Below, one piece after another: positions 42,772 through 51,991 of a stretch of DNA of 64,000 nt. The first letter of the stretch is position 1, and each line of letters opens with the position of its first letter. The notes beneath the pieces are model-generated. The model was not told the origin of the DNA. It saw nothing but the letters and a program-made list of their open reading frames with translations, and searched no databases. This stretch comes from Bradyrhizobium iriomotense (GTDB lineage Bacteria; Pseudomonadota; Alphaproteobacteria; Rhizobiales; Xanthobacteraceae), in NCBI RefSeq assembly GCF_030160715.1, contig NZ_BSOW01000022.1, positions 98,573-162,572 of the forward strand, written 5' to 3'. The position numbers were made by a program, and so were the translations under genes.

Positions 42772-43671
42772 ATGAACATGTCCGTGAAGAAGATCGACGC
42801 TGAAGGTGTTGCGCCTTCCGCCGGCGCCGCCGCGGCGGTCGTCGCGATGACACCGAAGCGCCCGCCGCGCAGCGAGACCTATGCCCGGATGGCGAAGGAG
42901 GCTGCTGTCCGCGTCATCCCGCCGCTCGTCGTGCTCGCGCTGCTGACGCTGGTCTGGGAGCTCATCTGCCGCCGTGCCGGCTCGACGCTGCCGCCGCCGT
43001 CAAGAGTGTTCAAGGACACGAAGGAGCTGATCCTCGATCCCTTCTTCGATCATGGCGGCATCGACAAGGGCCTGTTCTGGCATCTCTCGGCCAGCCTCCA
43101 GCGCGTCGCCTATGGCTATTCGATCGCGGCCATCGTCGGCATCGCGCTCGGCACGCTGGTCGGGCAATCGGTCTGGGCGATGCGCGGGCTCGATCCGCTG
43201 TTCCAGGTTCTTCGCACCATCCCGCCGCTTGCCTGGCTGCCGCTCTCGCTCGCCGCCTTCCGCGACGGCCAGCCCTCGGCGATCTTCGTCATCTTCATCA
43301 CCTCGGTGTGGCCGATCATTATCAACACCGCTGTCGGCATCCGCAACATCCCGCAGGACTACCGCAACGTCGCGGCCGTCGTGCAGCTCAATCCGCTCGA
43401 GTTCTTCGGCAAGATCATGATCCCGGCGGCCGCGCCCTATATCTTCACCGGCCTGCGCATCGGCATCGGCCTCTCCTGGCTCGCGATCGTCGCGGCCGAG
43501 ATGCTGATCGGCGGCGTCGGCATCGGCTTCTTCATCTGGGACGCCTGGAACTCCTCGCATATCAGCGAGATCATCCTGGCGCTGTTCTATGTCGGCATCA
43601 TCGGCTTCGTGCTCGACCGCCTGATCGCGGGCCTCGGCAAGTTCGTCACTCACGGCACCGCGCAGAGCTAA
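42772..43671 (+). CDS. nrtB: NrtB, nitrate ABC-transporter permease
   Basis: A 299-residue inner-membrane permease with about six helices after a polar N-terminus of about 45 residues. The ABC interaction (EAA) loop is NVAAVVQLNPLEFFGKIMIP at about 201-220. GGAG lies ten bases before the ATG at 42772; ATG at 42778 is possible. It forms the nitrate channel with NrtC as motor. It lies 59 bases after nrtA and 14 before nrtC. Confidence 0.95.
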   Translation: MNMSVKKIDAEGVAPSAGAAAAVVAMTPKRPPRSETYARMAKEAAVRVIPPLVVLALLTLVWELICRRAGSTLPPPSRVFKDTKELILDPFFDHGGIDKGLFWHLSASLQRVAYGYSIAAIVGIALGTLVGQSVWAMRGLDPLFQVLRTIPPLAWLPLSLAAFRDGQPSAIFVIFITSVWPIIINTAVGIRNIPQDYRNVAAVVQLNPLEFFGKIMIPAAAPYIFTGLRIGIGLSWLAIVAAEMLIGGVGIGFFIWDAWNSSHISEIILALFYVGIIGFVLDRLIAGLGKFVTHGTAQS

Positions 43672-43685
43672 GGGGAGCGCAGCAC

Positions 43686-44480
43686 ATGACCGCCTATCTG
43701 AAGCTCGATCACATCGACAAGATCTTTACCCGCGGCGCCGCCACGACCGAGGTGCTGAAAGACATCAATCTCACCATCGAGAAGGGCGAGTACGTCTCGA
43801 TCATCGGCCACTCCGGCTGCGGCAAGTCGACCTTGCTCAACATCATCGCAGGCCTGACCGTCGCCTCGACCGGCGGCGTGCTACTGGAGAACCGCGAGGT
43901 CAACTCGCCCGGACCCGATCGCGCCGTGGTGTTCCAGAACCACAGCCTGCTGCCTTGGCTGACCGTGTTCGAGAACGTCAAGCTTGGCGTCGACAAGGTA
44001 TTTGCCAGAACCAAGACGCGGGCCGAGCGCGAGGCCTGGGTGATGCACAATCTCAACCTCGTGCAGATGGCTCATGCCAAGGACAAGCGTCCGTCGGAAA
44101 TCTCCGGCGGCATGAAGCAGCGCGTCGGCATTGCGCGCGCGCTCGCGATGGAGCCGAAGGTGCTCCTGCTCGACGAGCCCTTCGGCGCGCTCGACGCGCT
44201 GACCCGCGCGCATCTGCAGGACTCGGTGATGGCGCTGCATCAGAAGCTCGGTAACACCATTCTGATGATCACCCACGACGTCGACGAGGCCGTGCTCCTA
44301 TCCGACCGCATCGTGATGATGACCAACGGTCCGAGCGCGCGCATCGGCGAGGTGCTGGACGTGCCGCTCGCGCGTCCCCGCAAACGGCTCGAGCTCGCGT
44401 CGAATGCCACCTACTTGAAGTGCCGCCAGCGCGTGCTCGAATTCCTCTACGAGCGTCATCGCTTCGTCGAAGCCGCGTAA
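43686..44480 (+). CDS. nrtC: NrtC, nitrate ABC-transporter ATPase
   Basis: A 264-residue ABC ATPase. Walker A is GHSGCGKST (about 41-49), the signature SGGMKQR (about 140), Walker B VLLLDEP (about 160) and the switch His in THDVDEA (about 197). The length matches the short, single-domain nitrate ATPase (NrtD/NasD type); the C-terminal regulatory domain of cyanobacterial NrtC is absent. It powers nitrate import through NrtB. Confidence 0.95.
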   Translation: MTAYLKLDHIDKIFTRGAATTEVLKDINLTIEKGEYVSIIGHSGCGKSTLLNIIAGLTVASTGGVLLENREVNSPGPDRAVVFQNHSLLPWLTVFENVKLGVDKVFARTKTRAEREAWVMHNLNLVQMAHAKDKRPSEISGGMKQRVGIARALAMEPKVLLLDEPFGALDALTRAHLQDSVMALHQKLGNTILMITHDVDEAVLLSDRIVMMTNGPSARIGEVLDVPLARPRKRLELASNATYLKCRQRVLEFLYERHRFVEAA

Positions 44481-44529
44481 ACGAGTGGTTAACGCGCGGA
44501 AGTGTCCGCGCCTAAATAATCGACACCTC

Positions 44530-44562
44530 GCTCAATTCTTGTGCGCCGCACAAGGATTGAGC
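44530..44562. promoter_or_regulatory. palindromic upstream activator site of narK operon
   Basis: A 33-base palindrome with one mismatch, centred on CTTGTGCGCCGCACAAG at 44538-44554. The core equals that before nrtA. Its centre is about 112 bases upstream of the -24 element. Confidence 0.6.
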
Positions 44563-44656
44563 GAATCGCAAAATTTGCGTGCGAAAAAGTCCTGCAAGAA
44601 TTTCGGGCCACGCGAATAACTCGCTGAAATCCCTGCATTTCCAGAATGTGCGCACT

Positions 44657-44672
44657 TGGCATGGAATTTGAA
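44657..44672 (+). promoter_or_regulatory. sigma-54-like promoter of narK-bjgb-flp-nasC
   Basis: TGGCAT-N5-TTGAA, the same two blocks and spacing as before nrtA. Predicted transcription start near 44682. Confidence 0.55.
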
Positions 44673-44681
44673 ATGTCATTT

Positions 44682-44820
44682 TGCGACGCCAACGACGACG
44701 TCCCTCAACATCATCAATCAGCATCGTGAACTCGCCACCGGGGAGAAGCCTCGGAGCGTGCCTCCATGCCTGGAGGCTGAGCCTGCAACGACGCAGCGGT
44801 GAGCCTAGAAGGGATTATCA
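44682..44820 (+). promoter_or_regulatory. narK-operon leader RNA
   Basis: The 139-base leader opens with TGCGACGCCA and holds CTGCAACGACGCA at 44783, shared with the nrtA leader. Two successive hairpins are visible at 44738-44754 and 44760-44777 (GCCTCC/GGAGGC with loop ATGCCT). Two adjacent small hairpins are what NasT-like ANTAR antiterminators bind, though the loops match the A1/G4 rule only at A1. Confidence 0.45.
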
Positions 44821-46200
44821 ATGACGAAGAATCCGACCTGGATTTCAGACTGGCGCCCCGAAGACGAGGCGTTCTGGAATGCGACTGGCAAGACTATCGC
44901 GCGACGCAACCTGATCTGGTCGATCGTGGCCGAACATATCGGCTTCTCGGTCTGGCTGATCTGGAGCATCGTCACCACCAAGCTGCCGCAGGCAGGCTTT
45001 CACTACACGACCGACCAGCTCTTCCAGCTCGTCGCCGTGCCGGGCCTGATCGGCGCCTTGATGCGTTTCCCCTACACCTTCGCGGTCACGACCTTTGGCG
45101 GCCGCAACTGGACCATCTTCAGCGCGGCGATCCTGTTCATCCCGACGTTGTCGCTTGCTTATTTCGTCAGCCAGCCCGACACCCCGTTCTGGCTGATGCT
45201 GCTCGTTGCGTCGACCGCAGGCCTCGGCGGCGGCAATTTCGCCTCCAGCATGACCAACATCTCCTTCTTCTTCCCTGACCGGATGAAGGGATCGGCGCTG
45301 GGTCTCAACGCTGCCGGCGGCAATATCGGCGTCTCCAGCGTGCAGCTCCTCACCCCCATCCTGATGACGCTCGGCGTCATCAACCTGTTCCAGGCGACCC
45401 CGGTCGACGGCATCTTCCTGCAGAACGCCGGGTTGATGTGGGTGCTGCCGATCGCGATCGCCGTGTTCGGCGCCGTGTTCTTCATGAACAACCTGACCTC
45501 GGCCAAGTCGTCGGTGAAGAACCAGCTCGCGATCGTCAAGCGCAAGCACACCTGGATCATGGCCTATCTCTATATCGGAACCTTCGGCTCATTCATCGGC
45601 TACTCGGCCGCGTTTCCGCTGCTGATCAAGACCCAGTTCCCGGCGATGACGATCTCGATCGCCTTCCTGGGTCCGCTGGTCGGCTCGCTGTCGCGGCCGT
45701 TCGGCGGCTGGCTGGCCGATAAGGTCGGCGGCTCCATCATCACGTTCTGGAATTTCATCGCGATGGCGGCGGCGACGATCGGCGTGCTCTATTTCGTCGG
45801 GCAGAAGGACTTCATCGGCTTCCTGTCGATGTTCCTGATCCTGTTCGTCACGACGGGCGTCGGCAACGGTTCGACCTACCGGATGATCCCCTCGATCTTC
45901 CGTGAGGAGAACCTGTTCAAGGTGCGCGGCAAGGGCGATGCGGCGCGCGCGCTTGCGCTGAAGACGGCGAGCATCGAGAGCGGTGCGGCGGTCGGCTTCA
46001 TCGGCGCGGTCGGCGCCGTCGGCGGCTATCTGATCCCGAGCGGCTTCGGCAAGTCGATCGCCATGACCGGCGGACCGCAGCTCGCGCTCGCGATCTATCT
46101 CGCTTTCTACGCCTCCTGCCTCGGGATTACCTGGTGGTTCTACCTGCGTCGCGGCCCGCAGGCCGAAGGCGCGCCGAGCCTCGCCGAAGCAAGAGTCTAG
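44821..46200 (+). CDS. narK: NarK/NasA-type nitrate/nitrite transporter
   Basis: A 459-residue MFS protein with 12 predicted helices. Both nitrate signatures are present: GLGGGNFASSMTNISFFFP (about 135-153) and GVGNGSTYRMIP (about 346-357). It imports nitrate and/or expels nitrite. In Bradyrhizobium this gene leads the narK-bjgb-flp-nasC operon and is thought to limit nitrite build-up. Together with NrtABC, the window has two nitrate uptake routes. Confidence 0.95.
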   Translation: MTKNPTWISDWRPEDEAFWNATGKTIARRNLIWSIVAEHIGFSVWLIWSIVTTKLPQAGFHYTTDQLFQLVAVPGLIGALMRFPYTFAVTTFGGRNWTIFSAAILFIPTLSLAYFVSQPDTPFWLMLLVASTAGLGGGNFASSMTNISFFFPDRMKGSALGLNAAGGNIGVSSVQLLTPILMTLGVINLFQATPVDGIFLQNAGLMWVLPIAIAVFGAVFFMNNLTSAKSSVKNQLAIVKRKHTWIMAYLYIGTFGSFIGYSAAFPLLIKTQFPAMTISIAFLGPLVGSLSRPFGGWLADKVGGSIITFWNFIAMAAATIGVLYFVGQKDFIGFLSMFLILFVTTGVGNGSTYRMIPSIFREENLFKVRGKGDAARALALKTASIESGAAVGFIGAVGAVGGYLIPSGFGKSIAMTGGPQLALAIYLAFYASCLGITWWFYLRRGPQAEGAPSLAEARV

Positions 46201-46324
46201 AGACTTGGTACGAATCTCGCTTCTCCCCGTACGCGGGGAGAAGTTTTGCCGGAGAGTTTGACCCATGAACCTTATCCGCAACGGCGCGGACAAAGGCAGA
46301 CTTCAAACCAGCAAGGAGACCAAT

Positions 46325-46753
46325 ATGACGCCCGAACAGATCAACCTCGTCCAGCAGAGCTTCGCCAAGGTCGCGCCGATTTCGGAAGCCGCCGCGGTGC
46401 TGTTCTACGACCGCCTGTTCGAGGTCGCGCCATCGGTGAAGGCGATGTTTCCTGCTGACATGACCGAGCAGCGCAAGAAGCTGATGGCGACGCTCACCGT
46501 CGTCGTGAACGGTCTGACCAATCTTGACTCGATCCTGCCGGCGGCGTCTGCGCTCGCGCAGCGTCACGTTGCCTACGGCGCCAAGCCCGAGCACTATCCC
46601 GTCGTCGGCTCGACGTTGTTGTGGACGCTGGAGAAGGGCCTGGGCGAGGCCTGGACGCCCGACGTCGCGGCGGCGTGGACCGCGGCTTACGGCCTGCTGT
46701 CGAACTTCATGATTTCCGAGGCCTATGGCCAGCGGCCGCAGGCTGCAGAATAG
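46325..46753 (+). CDS. bjgb: Bjgb, single-domain haemoglobin
   Basis: A 142-residue globin of the flavohaemoglobin globin-domain type, without the reductase part. The proximal His is in QRHVAYGAKPEHY (about 80), with the conserved Tyr of helix B in LFYDRLF. It handles nitric oxide made during nitrate assimilation. AAGGAG precedes the ATG at 46325; an upstream frame start is rejected. It lies in the operon between narK and flp, and Flp is its likely reductase. Confidence 0.95.
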   Translation: MTPEQINLVQQSFAKVAPISEAAAVLFYDRLFEVAPSVKAMFPADMTEQRKKLMATLTVVVNGLTNLDSILPAASALAQRHVAYGAKPEHYPVVGSTLLWTLEKGLGEAWTPDVAAAWTAAYGLLSNFMISEAYGQRPQAAE

Positions 46754-46762
46754 GGGACCAAA

Positions 46763-47980
46763 GTGAGTGAACCGCTCGTCATCGTCGGTAACGGTATGGC
46801 GGCCGCCCGTCTGGTCGATGAACTCGCCAAGACCTCGCTCGGCCGCTACGCAGTGGCTGTGATCGGTGAAGAACCGCGGCTCGCCTACAACCGCGTGCTG
46901 CTCTCGTCCGTGCTCGCGGGCGAGACCGGCTCGCACGAGATCGAACTCAGGCCCGCCGACTGGTGGCGCCAGCGCGGCGTCACCGTGCGCTACGGCTATC
47001 GCGTTACCGAGATCGATGTCGGCCGTCGCGAGCTGAAGATCGTGGGCGAGGAGAGCATGGAATATTCCAAGCTCGTCCTCGCCACCGGCTCGACGCCGCT
47101 GCGGCTGAACGTGCCGGGCGCGGATCTTGCGGGCGTCCACACCTTTCGCGACAGCCGCGACGTCGACCTGCTCCTGACGCTCGCAGCAGCGAGGAAGCGC
47201 GTCGTCGTGGTGGGCGGCGGCCTCTTGGGCCTCGAAGCGGCCTATGGTCTTGCGAAAGCCGGCGCACCGGTGACGCTGCTGCATCTCATGGACCGCCTGA
47301 TGGAGCGCCAGCTCGATCTGCCGGCGGCCGAGCTGCTCAAGACGCTGGTCGAGCGCAAGGGTATCCACGTCCTCCTGAACGCGAGCACCAAGTGCATTCA
47401 CGGCGACGGCCACGTCGAGGCCGTCGAGCTTGCCGACGGCAGCCGCATCGAGGCCGATGCCGTGATCTTTGCGGCCGGCATCCGGCCGAACGTCGCGATC
47501 GCGAAGGAGGCGGGGCTTGCCGTCAACCGCGGCATCGTCGTGAACGATTGCCTCCAGACCAGCGAGTCCGACATCTTCGCGCTCGGCGAGTGCGCCGAGC
47601 ATCGCGGCACCTGCTACGGACTGGTCGAGCCGGCCTATGAGCAGGCGCGCGTGCTGGCGCGGCACCTTGCCGGGAAGAGCGCGGCCTATCAGGGCAGCGT
47701 GGTCTCGACCAATTTGAAGGTGTCCGGCGTCAGCGTGTTCTCGGCGGGCGATTTCGTCGGCGGCGCGGGCAGCGAGAGCCTCGTGCTCTCCGATCGCAGG
47801 CGCGGCACCTACAAGAAGCTGGTCATCGCCGACGGCAGGCTCACCGGCGCCGTGCTGATCGGCGATACCGTGGACGCGCTCTGGTATCTCGAGCTGATCC
47901 GCAATCGCGAAGCGGTCGCAGCGATCCGCACCGACATGATGTTCGGCCGCGCGCTCGCGCTCCCGCCCAAAGCCGCTTGA
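46763..47980 (+). CDS. flp: Flp, FAD-dependent NAD(P)H oxidoreductase
   Basis: A 405-residue flavoprotein of the NirB-N/rubredoxin-reductase type. The FAD-binding fold is at the start (IVGNGMAAARLVDEL), the NAD(P) fold in the middle (VVVVGGGLLGLEAAYG, about 148-163), and a second FAD contact later (IFALGECAEHRG). The start is GTG at 46763, nine bases after bjgb, with GGGGACC before it. Known in Bradyrhizobium as the electron donor for the nitrate reductase NasC and linked to NO detoxification with Bjgb. Confidence 0.93.
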   Translation: MSEPLVIVGNGMAAARLVDELAKTSLGRYAVAVIGEEPRLAYNRVLLSSVLAGETGSHEIELRPADWWRQRGVTVRYGYRVTEIDVGRRELKIVGEESMEYSKLVLATGSTPLRLNVPGADLAGVHTFRDSRDVDLLLTLAAARKRVVVVGGGLLGLEAAYGLAKAGAPVTLLHLMDRLMERQLDLPAAELLKTLVERKGIHVLLNASTKCIHGDGHVEAVELADGSRIEADAVIFAAGIRPNVAIAKEAGLAVNRGIVVNDCLQTSESDIFALGECAEHRGTCYGLVEPAYEQARVLARHLAGKSAAYQGSVVSTNLKVSGVSVFSAGDFVGGAGSESLVLSDRRRGTYKKLVIADGRLTGAVLIGDTVDALWYLELIRNREAVAAIRTDMMFGRALALPPKAA

Positions 47981-47994
47981 TGGATGCCGCCTGA

Positions 47995-50697
47995 ATGACA
48001 GCGATCGACCCGACGCTCCGCACTACCAGAACGACCTGCCCCTATTGCGGCGTCGGCTGCGGCGTGCTGGCTACGCCCGACGGCAGTGGCGGCGCTGCGA
48101 TCGCCGGCGACCCCGAGCATCCCGCCAATTTCGGCCGACTCTGCTCCAAGGGCTCGGCGCTCGGCGAGACCGTCGGACTCGAGGGCCGTCTGCTCTATCC
48201 GATGATCCGCTGCAAAGGTGTCCTGGAACGTGTCGCCTGGAGCGACGCGCTCGACCATGTCGCCCATCGCATGCAGCATATCGTGGCCCGCGACGGCGCG
48301 GATGCGGTCGCCTTCTATCTCTCCGGCCAGTTGTTGACGGAGGACTATTACGTCGCCAACAAGCTGATGAAGGGTTTTGTCGGCACGGCGAATGTCGATA
48401 CCAATTCGCGACTCTGCATGTCGTCATCGGTCGCCGGCCATCGCCGCGCTTTCGGTGCCGACACCGTGCCCGGCTGCTACGAGGATCTCGACAAGGCCGA
48501 TTTGCTCGTGCTGGTCGGCTCCAATGCGGCCTGGTGTCATCCGATCCTGTTCCAGCGCATGCGCAGGAACAAGGAGGAGCGCGGCGCGCGCATCATCGTG
48601 ATCGATCCGCGCCGCACCGACACCGCGAGCGATATCGATCTGTTCCTGGGCGTCAAGCCCGGCACCGACACGGCGCTGTTCGCGGGCCTGTTCGTTCATC
48701 TCGCCGACAACGGCGCCCTCGACAAGGACTACATCGCGAACAACACGTCGGGCTTCGACGATGCGCTGGCGCGCGCGCGCAGCATCGCCGGCAGCGTCAC
48801 GGCTACGGCGCTCGCGACCGGCCTGTCCGAGCAGGACGTCGCTGCGTTCTTTGCGATGTTCCGCGAGACGGAGCGCGTCGTCACGCTGTACTCGCAGGGT
48901 GTCAACCAGTCGGCGCAGGGCACCGACAAGGTCAACGCCATCCTCAACTGCCATCTCGCCACGGGTCGCATCGGCAAGCCAGGGGCCTCGCCGTTCTCGC
49001 TCACGGGACAGCCCAATGCGATGGGCGGGCGCGAGGTCGGCGGGCTTGCCAACCAGCTCGCCGCGCACATGATGTTCACGCCGCCGGAGATCGATCGCGT
49101 GCGGCGGTTCTGGAAGGCGCCGCGCATCGCCACCCATGAGGGACTGAAGGCGGTGCAGCTGTTCGAGGCGATCAACCGCGGCGAGGTCAAGGCGTTGTGG
49201 GTGATGGGCACCAATCCTGCGGTGTCGCTGCCGGATGCCGACATCGTCCGCGAGGCGATGAAGAAGCTCGAGCTGTTCGTGGTTTCGGAGAACGTGCTCT
49301 CCAACGACACGGTCGAGGCGGGGCCGCATGTTCTGCTGCCCGCGCTCGCATGGGGCGAGAAGTCGGGCACGGTGACCAATTCCGAGCGCCGCATTTCCCG
49401 CCAGCGTTCGTTCCTGCCGGCGCCGGGCGAGGCGCGGCCGGACTGGTGGATTCTGAGCGAGGTCGCAAAGCGCCTCGGTTTCCGCGAGGGCTTCAACTAC
49501 AAATCCGCCGCCGAGATCTTCCGCGAGCACGCCGCGCTCTCGGCGTTCGAGAACGATGGCAGCCGTGACTTCGACATCGGCGCGCTGCAATCGGTGTCCG
49601 ACGAGGCCTATGACGCGCTCGTTCCGTTGCAATGGCCTGCGCGCGAGGGCCAGAGCCCTGGCGAGCGTTTCTTCGCGAACGGCGGCTTCTTCACCAATGA
49701 CGGCAAAGGTCGCTTCGTCGCGCCAGACGTGCCGGCGCTGCGCAGCGAGACCAATGCGGGGCGGCCGCTGCGCCTGAACACGGGACGCATCCGCGACCAG
49801 TGGCACACCATGACCCGCACCGGCCTCAGCCAGCGGCTGGGGGCGCATCTGCCCGAGCCTTTCGTCGAGATCCATCCGGATGATGCCAACAAATACGGTG
49901 TCGTCGACGACAGCTTCGCCCGCGTCACCACCGATTACGGCCAGAGCATCCTGAAAGTCGTCGTCAGCGAGCGCCAGCAGCGCGGCACGCTGTTCGTGCC
50001 GATCCACTGGAGCGCGATGAACACTTCGCACGGCCGCATCGGCGCGCTGGTGCAGTCGTTCAACGATCCGTTTTCGGGGCAGCCGGAAGCCAAGGCAACG
50101 CCGGCCGCGATCGCGCCGTATGAATACGTCTTCCGCGGCTTTGCGCTGTCGCGCAAGCAACTCGCGCTGCCGCCGCATTTGTGGTGGGCGCGCGCCGCGA
50201 TCGGCGGCGGCTTCGGCTATCTCTTCGCCGACAACGCGGATCTGTCGCGCTGGCCGGCCTGGCTGCACGATATCGGGGGCGAGGATATCGCCGAATACCG
50301 CGATTTCGGCGGCGGCGTCTATCGCGCGGCGTCCTTCGTCGGCGACCGCATCGAGGCCTGCCTGTTCATCGGCCCAGCCCATGATGCCGGTGACTGGGAG
50401 GTGGTGAAGAGCCTGTTCGCGGCAGACAGCGTCAGCGACGAGCAGCGCCGCATGTTGCTCTCCGGCAAGTCGACCGAGGGTGTCGCCTCGACCGGTCCCG
50501 TGGTCTGCGCCTGCTTCGGCGTCGGCCGCGCCACCATCTGCGACACCATCGCCGCCGGCGCGCGCAGCGCAGCCGAGATCGGCGCAAAACTCAAGGCCGG
50601 CACCAATTGCGGCTCCTGCATTCCCGAGCTGAAGCGGCTGATTGCGGAGACGGGTGGGGCTGCGAAGGAAGCAAAGTTCGCGGGTGCTGCGAGCTAA
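47995..50697 (+). CDS. nasC: NasC, assimilatory nitrate reductase catalytic subunit
   Basis: A 900-residue cytosolic molybdoenzyme that reduces nitrate to nitrite. An N-terminal 4Fe-4S cluster is bound by CPYCGVGC (15-22) plus a Cys in RLCSKGSA. The bis-MGD domains follow, with CMSSSVAGHRR and GTNPAVSLPDADIV. A C-terminal BFD-like 2Fe-2S domain (about 835-890) shows CACFGVG and CGSCIPEL, the likely entry point for electrons. It lies 14 bases after flp. The subsequent nitrite reductase gene is not in the window. Confidence 0.96.
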   Translation: MTAIDPTLRTTRTTCPYCGVGCGVLATPDGSGGAAIAGDPEHPANFGRLCSKGSALGETVGLEGRLLYPMIRCKGVLERVAWSDALDHVAHRMQHIVARDGADAVAFYLSGQLLTEDYYVANKLMKGFVGTANVDTNSRLCMSSSVAGHRRAFGADTVPGCYEDLDKADLLVLVGSNAAWCHPILFQRMRRNKEERGARIIVIDPRRTDTASDIDLFLGVKPGTDTALFAGLFVHLADNGALDKDYIANNTSGFDDALARARSIAGSVTATALATGLSEQDVAAFFAMFRETERVVTLYSQGVNQSAQGTDKVNAILNCHLATGRIGKPGASPFSLTGQPNAMGGREVGGLANQLAAHMMFTPPEIDRVRRFWKAPRIATHEGLKAVQLFEAINRGEVKALWVMGTNPAVSLPDADIVREAMKKLELFVVSENVLSNDTVEAGPHVLLPALAWGEKSGTVTNSERRISRQRSFLPAPGEARPDWWILSEVAKRLGFREGFNYKSAAEIFREHAALSAFENDGSRDFDIGALQSVSDEAYDALVPLQWPAREGQSPGERFFANGGFFTNDGKGRFVAPDVPALRSETNAGRPLRLNTGRIRDQWHTMTRTGLSQRLGAHLPEPFVEIHPDDANKYGVVDDSFARVTTDYGQSILKVVVSERQQRGTLFVPIHWSAMNTSHGRIGALVQSFNDPFSGQPEAKATPAAIAPYEYVFRGFALSRKQLALPPHLWWARAAIGGGFGYLFADNADLSRWPAWLHDIGGEDIAEYRDFGGGVYRAASFVGDRIEACLFIGPAHDAGDWEVVKSLFAADSVSDEQRRMLLSGKSTEGVASTGPVVCACFGVGRATICDTIAAGARSAAEIGAKLKAGTNCGSCIPELKRLIAETGGAAKEAKFAGAAS

Positions 50698-50716
50698 GAG
50701 TCCTGGCTACGCAGCC

Positions 50717-50801
50717 GTCATTGCGAGCGCAGCGAAGCAATCCAGAATCCTTCCGCGGAGGGGTTCTGGATTGCTTCGTCGCAGGGGCTCCTCGCAATGA
50801 C
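50717..50801. repeat. palindromic repeat, family B copy 4
   Basis: Short left arm as at 18457; right arm carries a small insert. It lies after nasC. The remainder up to the next gene (to 50989) shows nothing else. Confidence 0.85.
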
Positions 50802-50989
50802 GAATCGGTGGAGGCAGCTTGCGCATTGCCTCCCATTCGTTGTCCTGGCGAAGGCCAAGACAACGGCGGAGCGTAGAGCGCCAGCTTGCGCGAATGCCGC
50901 CATGATATGAGCGCCAATCGACGGCTTCTCAATTGTCGCTTATGGTGTCGGCGCTTCTCGCGCAACGTCACATAAAAATTACAACAAGC

Positions 50990-51889
50990 ATGATGTACCT
51001 GGAAACGCCGCCCCGCCTGACCCAGACAAGGCTGTTCTCCGCTATGCCCGAACATTTCCGCCGCAAGGGCGTGCGGACGGATTGGGCGGATGCCAACCGG
51101 CCGGGAGTTGCGACCGACTCCTTCATCGAAGGTCCCTCGTTCGATGCGGACGGCAATCTCTACATCGTCGACATTCCGTTCGGCCGCATTTTTCGCATCG
51201 CGCCCGATGGGGTGTGGTCGCTGGTCATCGATTACGAGGGTTGGCCGAACGGATTGAAGATCGCAGCCGACGGTCGCATCCTGGTTGCCGACTACATGCA
51301 TGGCATCATGGAGCTGGATGCGATGGCGGGGCGCATCACCCCGGTGCTCACCGCGCGCAACTCGGAGTCGTTCCGCGGCTGCAACGACCTGCATCTCGCC
51401 TCCAACGGCGACATCTATTTTACCGACCAGGGGCAGACCGGCCTGCACGATCCGAGCGGCCGCGTCTATCGGCTCACCCCGGGCGGTCGACTTGATTGCC
51501 TGATCGATACCGGCATCAGTCCGAACGGGCTCGTGCTCGATCCAACCGAGACCGTGCTGTTCGTCGCCATGACGCGCGACAATGCGGTGTGGCGCCTGCC
51601 GTTCATGAAAGACGGTAGCGTCTCGAAGGTCGGCCGCTTCTGCTCGCTGTTCGGCACCTCCGGCCCCGACGGCATGACCATGGACCGCGCCGGCCGCCTG
51701 TTCGTCGGTCACGCCTCGCTCGGACACGTTTTCGTGTTCGCGCCGAACGGTGAGCTGATCGCGCGGATCAAGTCCTGCGCCGGGTCGAACTGCACCAACG
51801 TTGCAATCGGTGGCGCAAACAAGGATCGGCTCTATATTACGGAGTCGTCGACCGGTAGCGTGCTGGTCGCGGATATCAGTGAACTCTAA
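50990..51889 (+). CDS. SMP-30/gluconolactonase-family protein
   Basis: A 299-residue six-bladed beta-propeller of the SMP-30/gluconolactonase/LRE group. The blades repeat the pattern F-D-x-D-G-N-L-Y-I-x-D: EGPSFDADGNLYIVDIPFG, NDLHLASNGDIYFTDQGQTG and PNGLVLDPTETVLFVAMT. The Glu, Asn and Asp expected to bind the metal are present. It probably hydrolyses a sugar lactone. The ATG at 50990 (or 50993) is chosen over a TTG at 50933. No signal peptide. Monocistronic or with the following reductase. Confidence 0.85.
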   Translation: MMYLETPPRLTQTRLFSAMPEHFRRKGVRTDWADANRPGVATDSFIEGPSFDADGNLYIVDIPFGRIFRIAPDGVWSLVIDYEGWPNGLKIAADGRILVADYMHGIMELDAMAGRITPVLTARNSESFRGCNDLHLASNGDIYFTDQGQTGLHDPSGRVYRLTPGGRLDCLIDTGISPNGLVLDPTETVLFVAMTRDNAVWRLPFMKDGSVSKVGRFCSLFGTSGPDGMTMDRAGRLFVGHASLGHVFVFAPNGELIARIKSCAGSNCTNVAIGGANKDRLYITESSTGSVLVADISEL

Positions 51890-51991
51890 TCCTCGATACT
51901 TGTTGTCTGACGAAATTCGCGCGCCACGTTCCATTCGCCTCCCCCGAAAGTGGGCAGAGGGAGCATTCCAATCTCGCCTGTGGAGAAGAAC

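Noticed and set aside
46127..47665. Minus-strand open frame of 512 codons opposite bjgb-flp
   Set aside because: Covers two well-supported genes in antisense and has the composition of a mirror frame.
48424..50382. Minus-strand open frame of 652 codons opposite nasC
   Set aside because: It is the antisense shadow of a GC-rich gene: rich in Arg, Ala and His, with no motif, ribosome site or membrane pattern.
18457..50801. Recurrent palindromes considered as a CRISPR array
   Set aside because: Copies are kilobases apart, strongly self-complementary and have no regularly spaced unique spacers; no cas gene is present.
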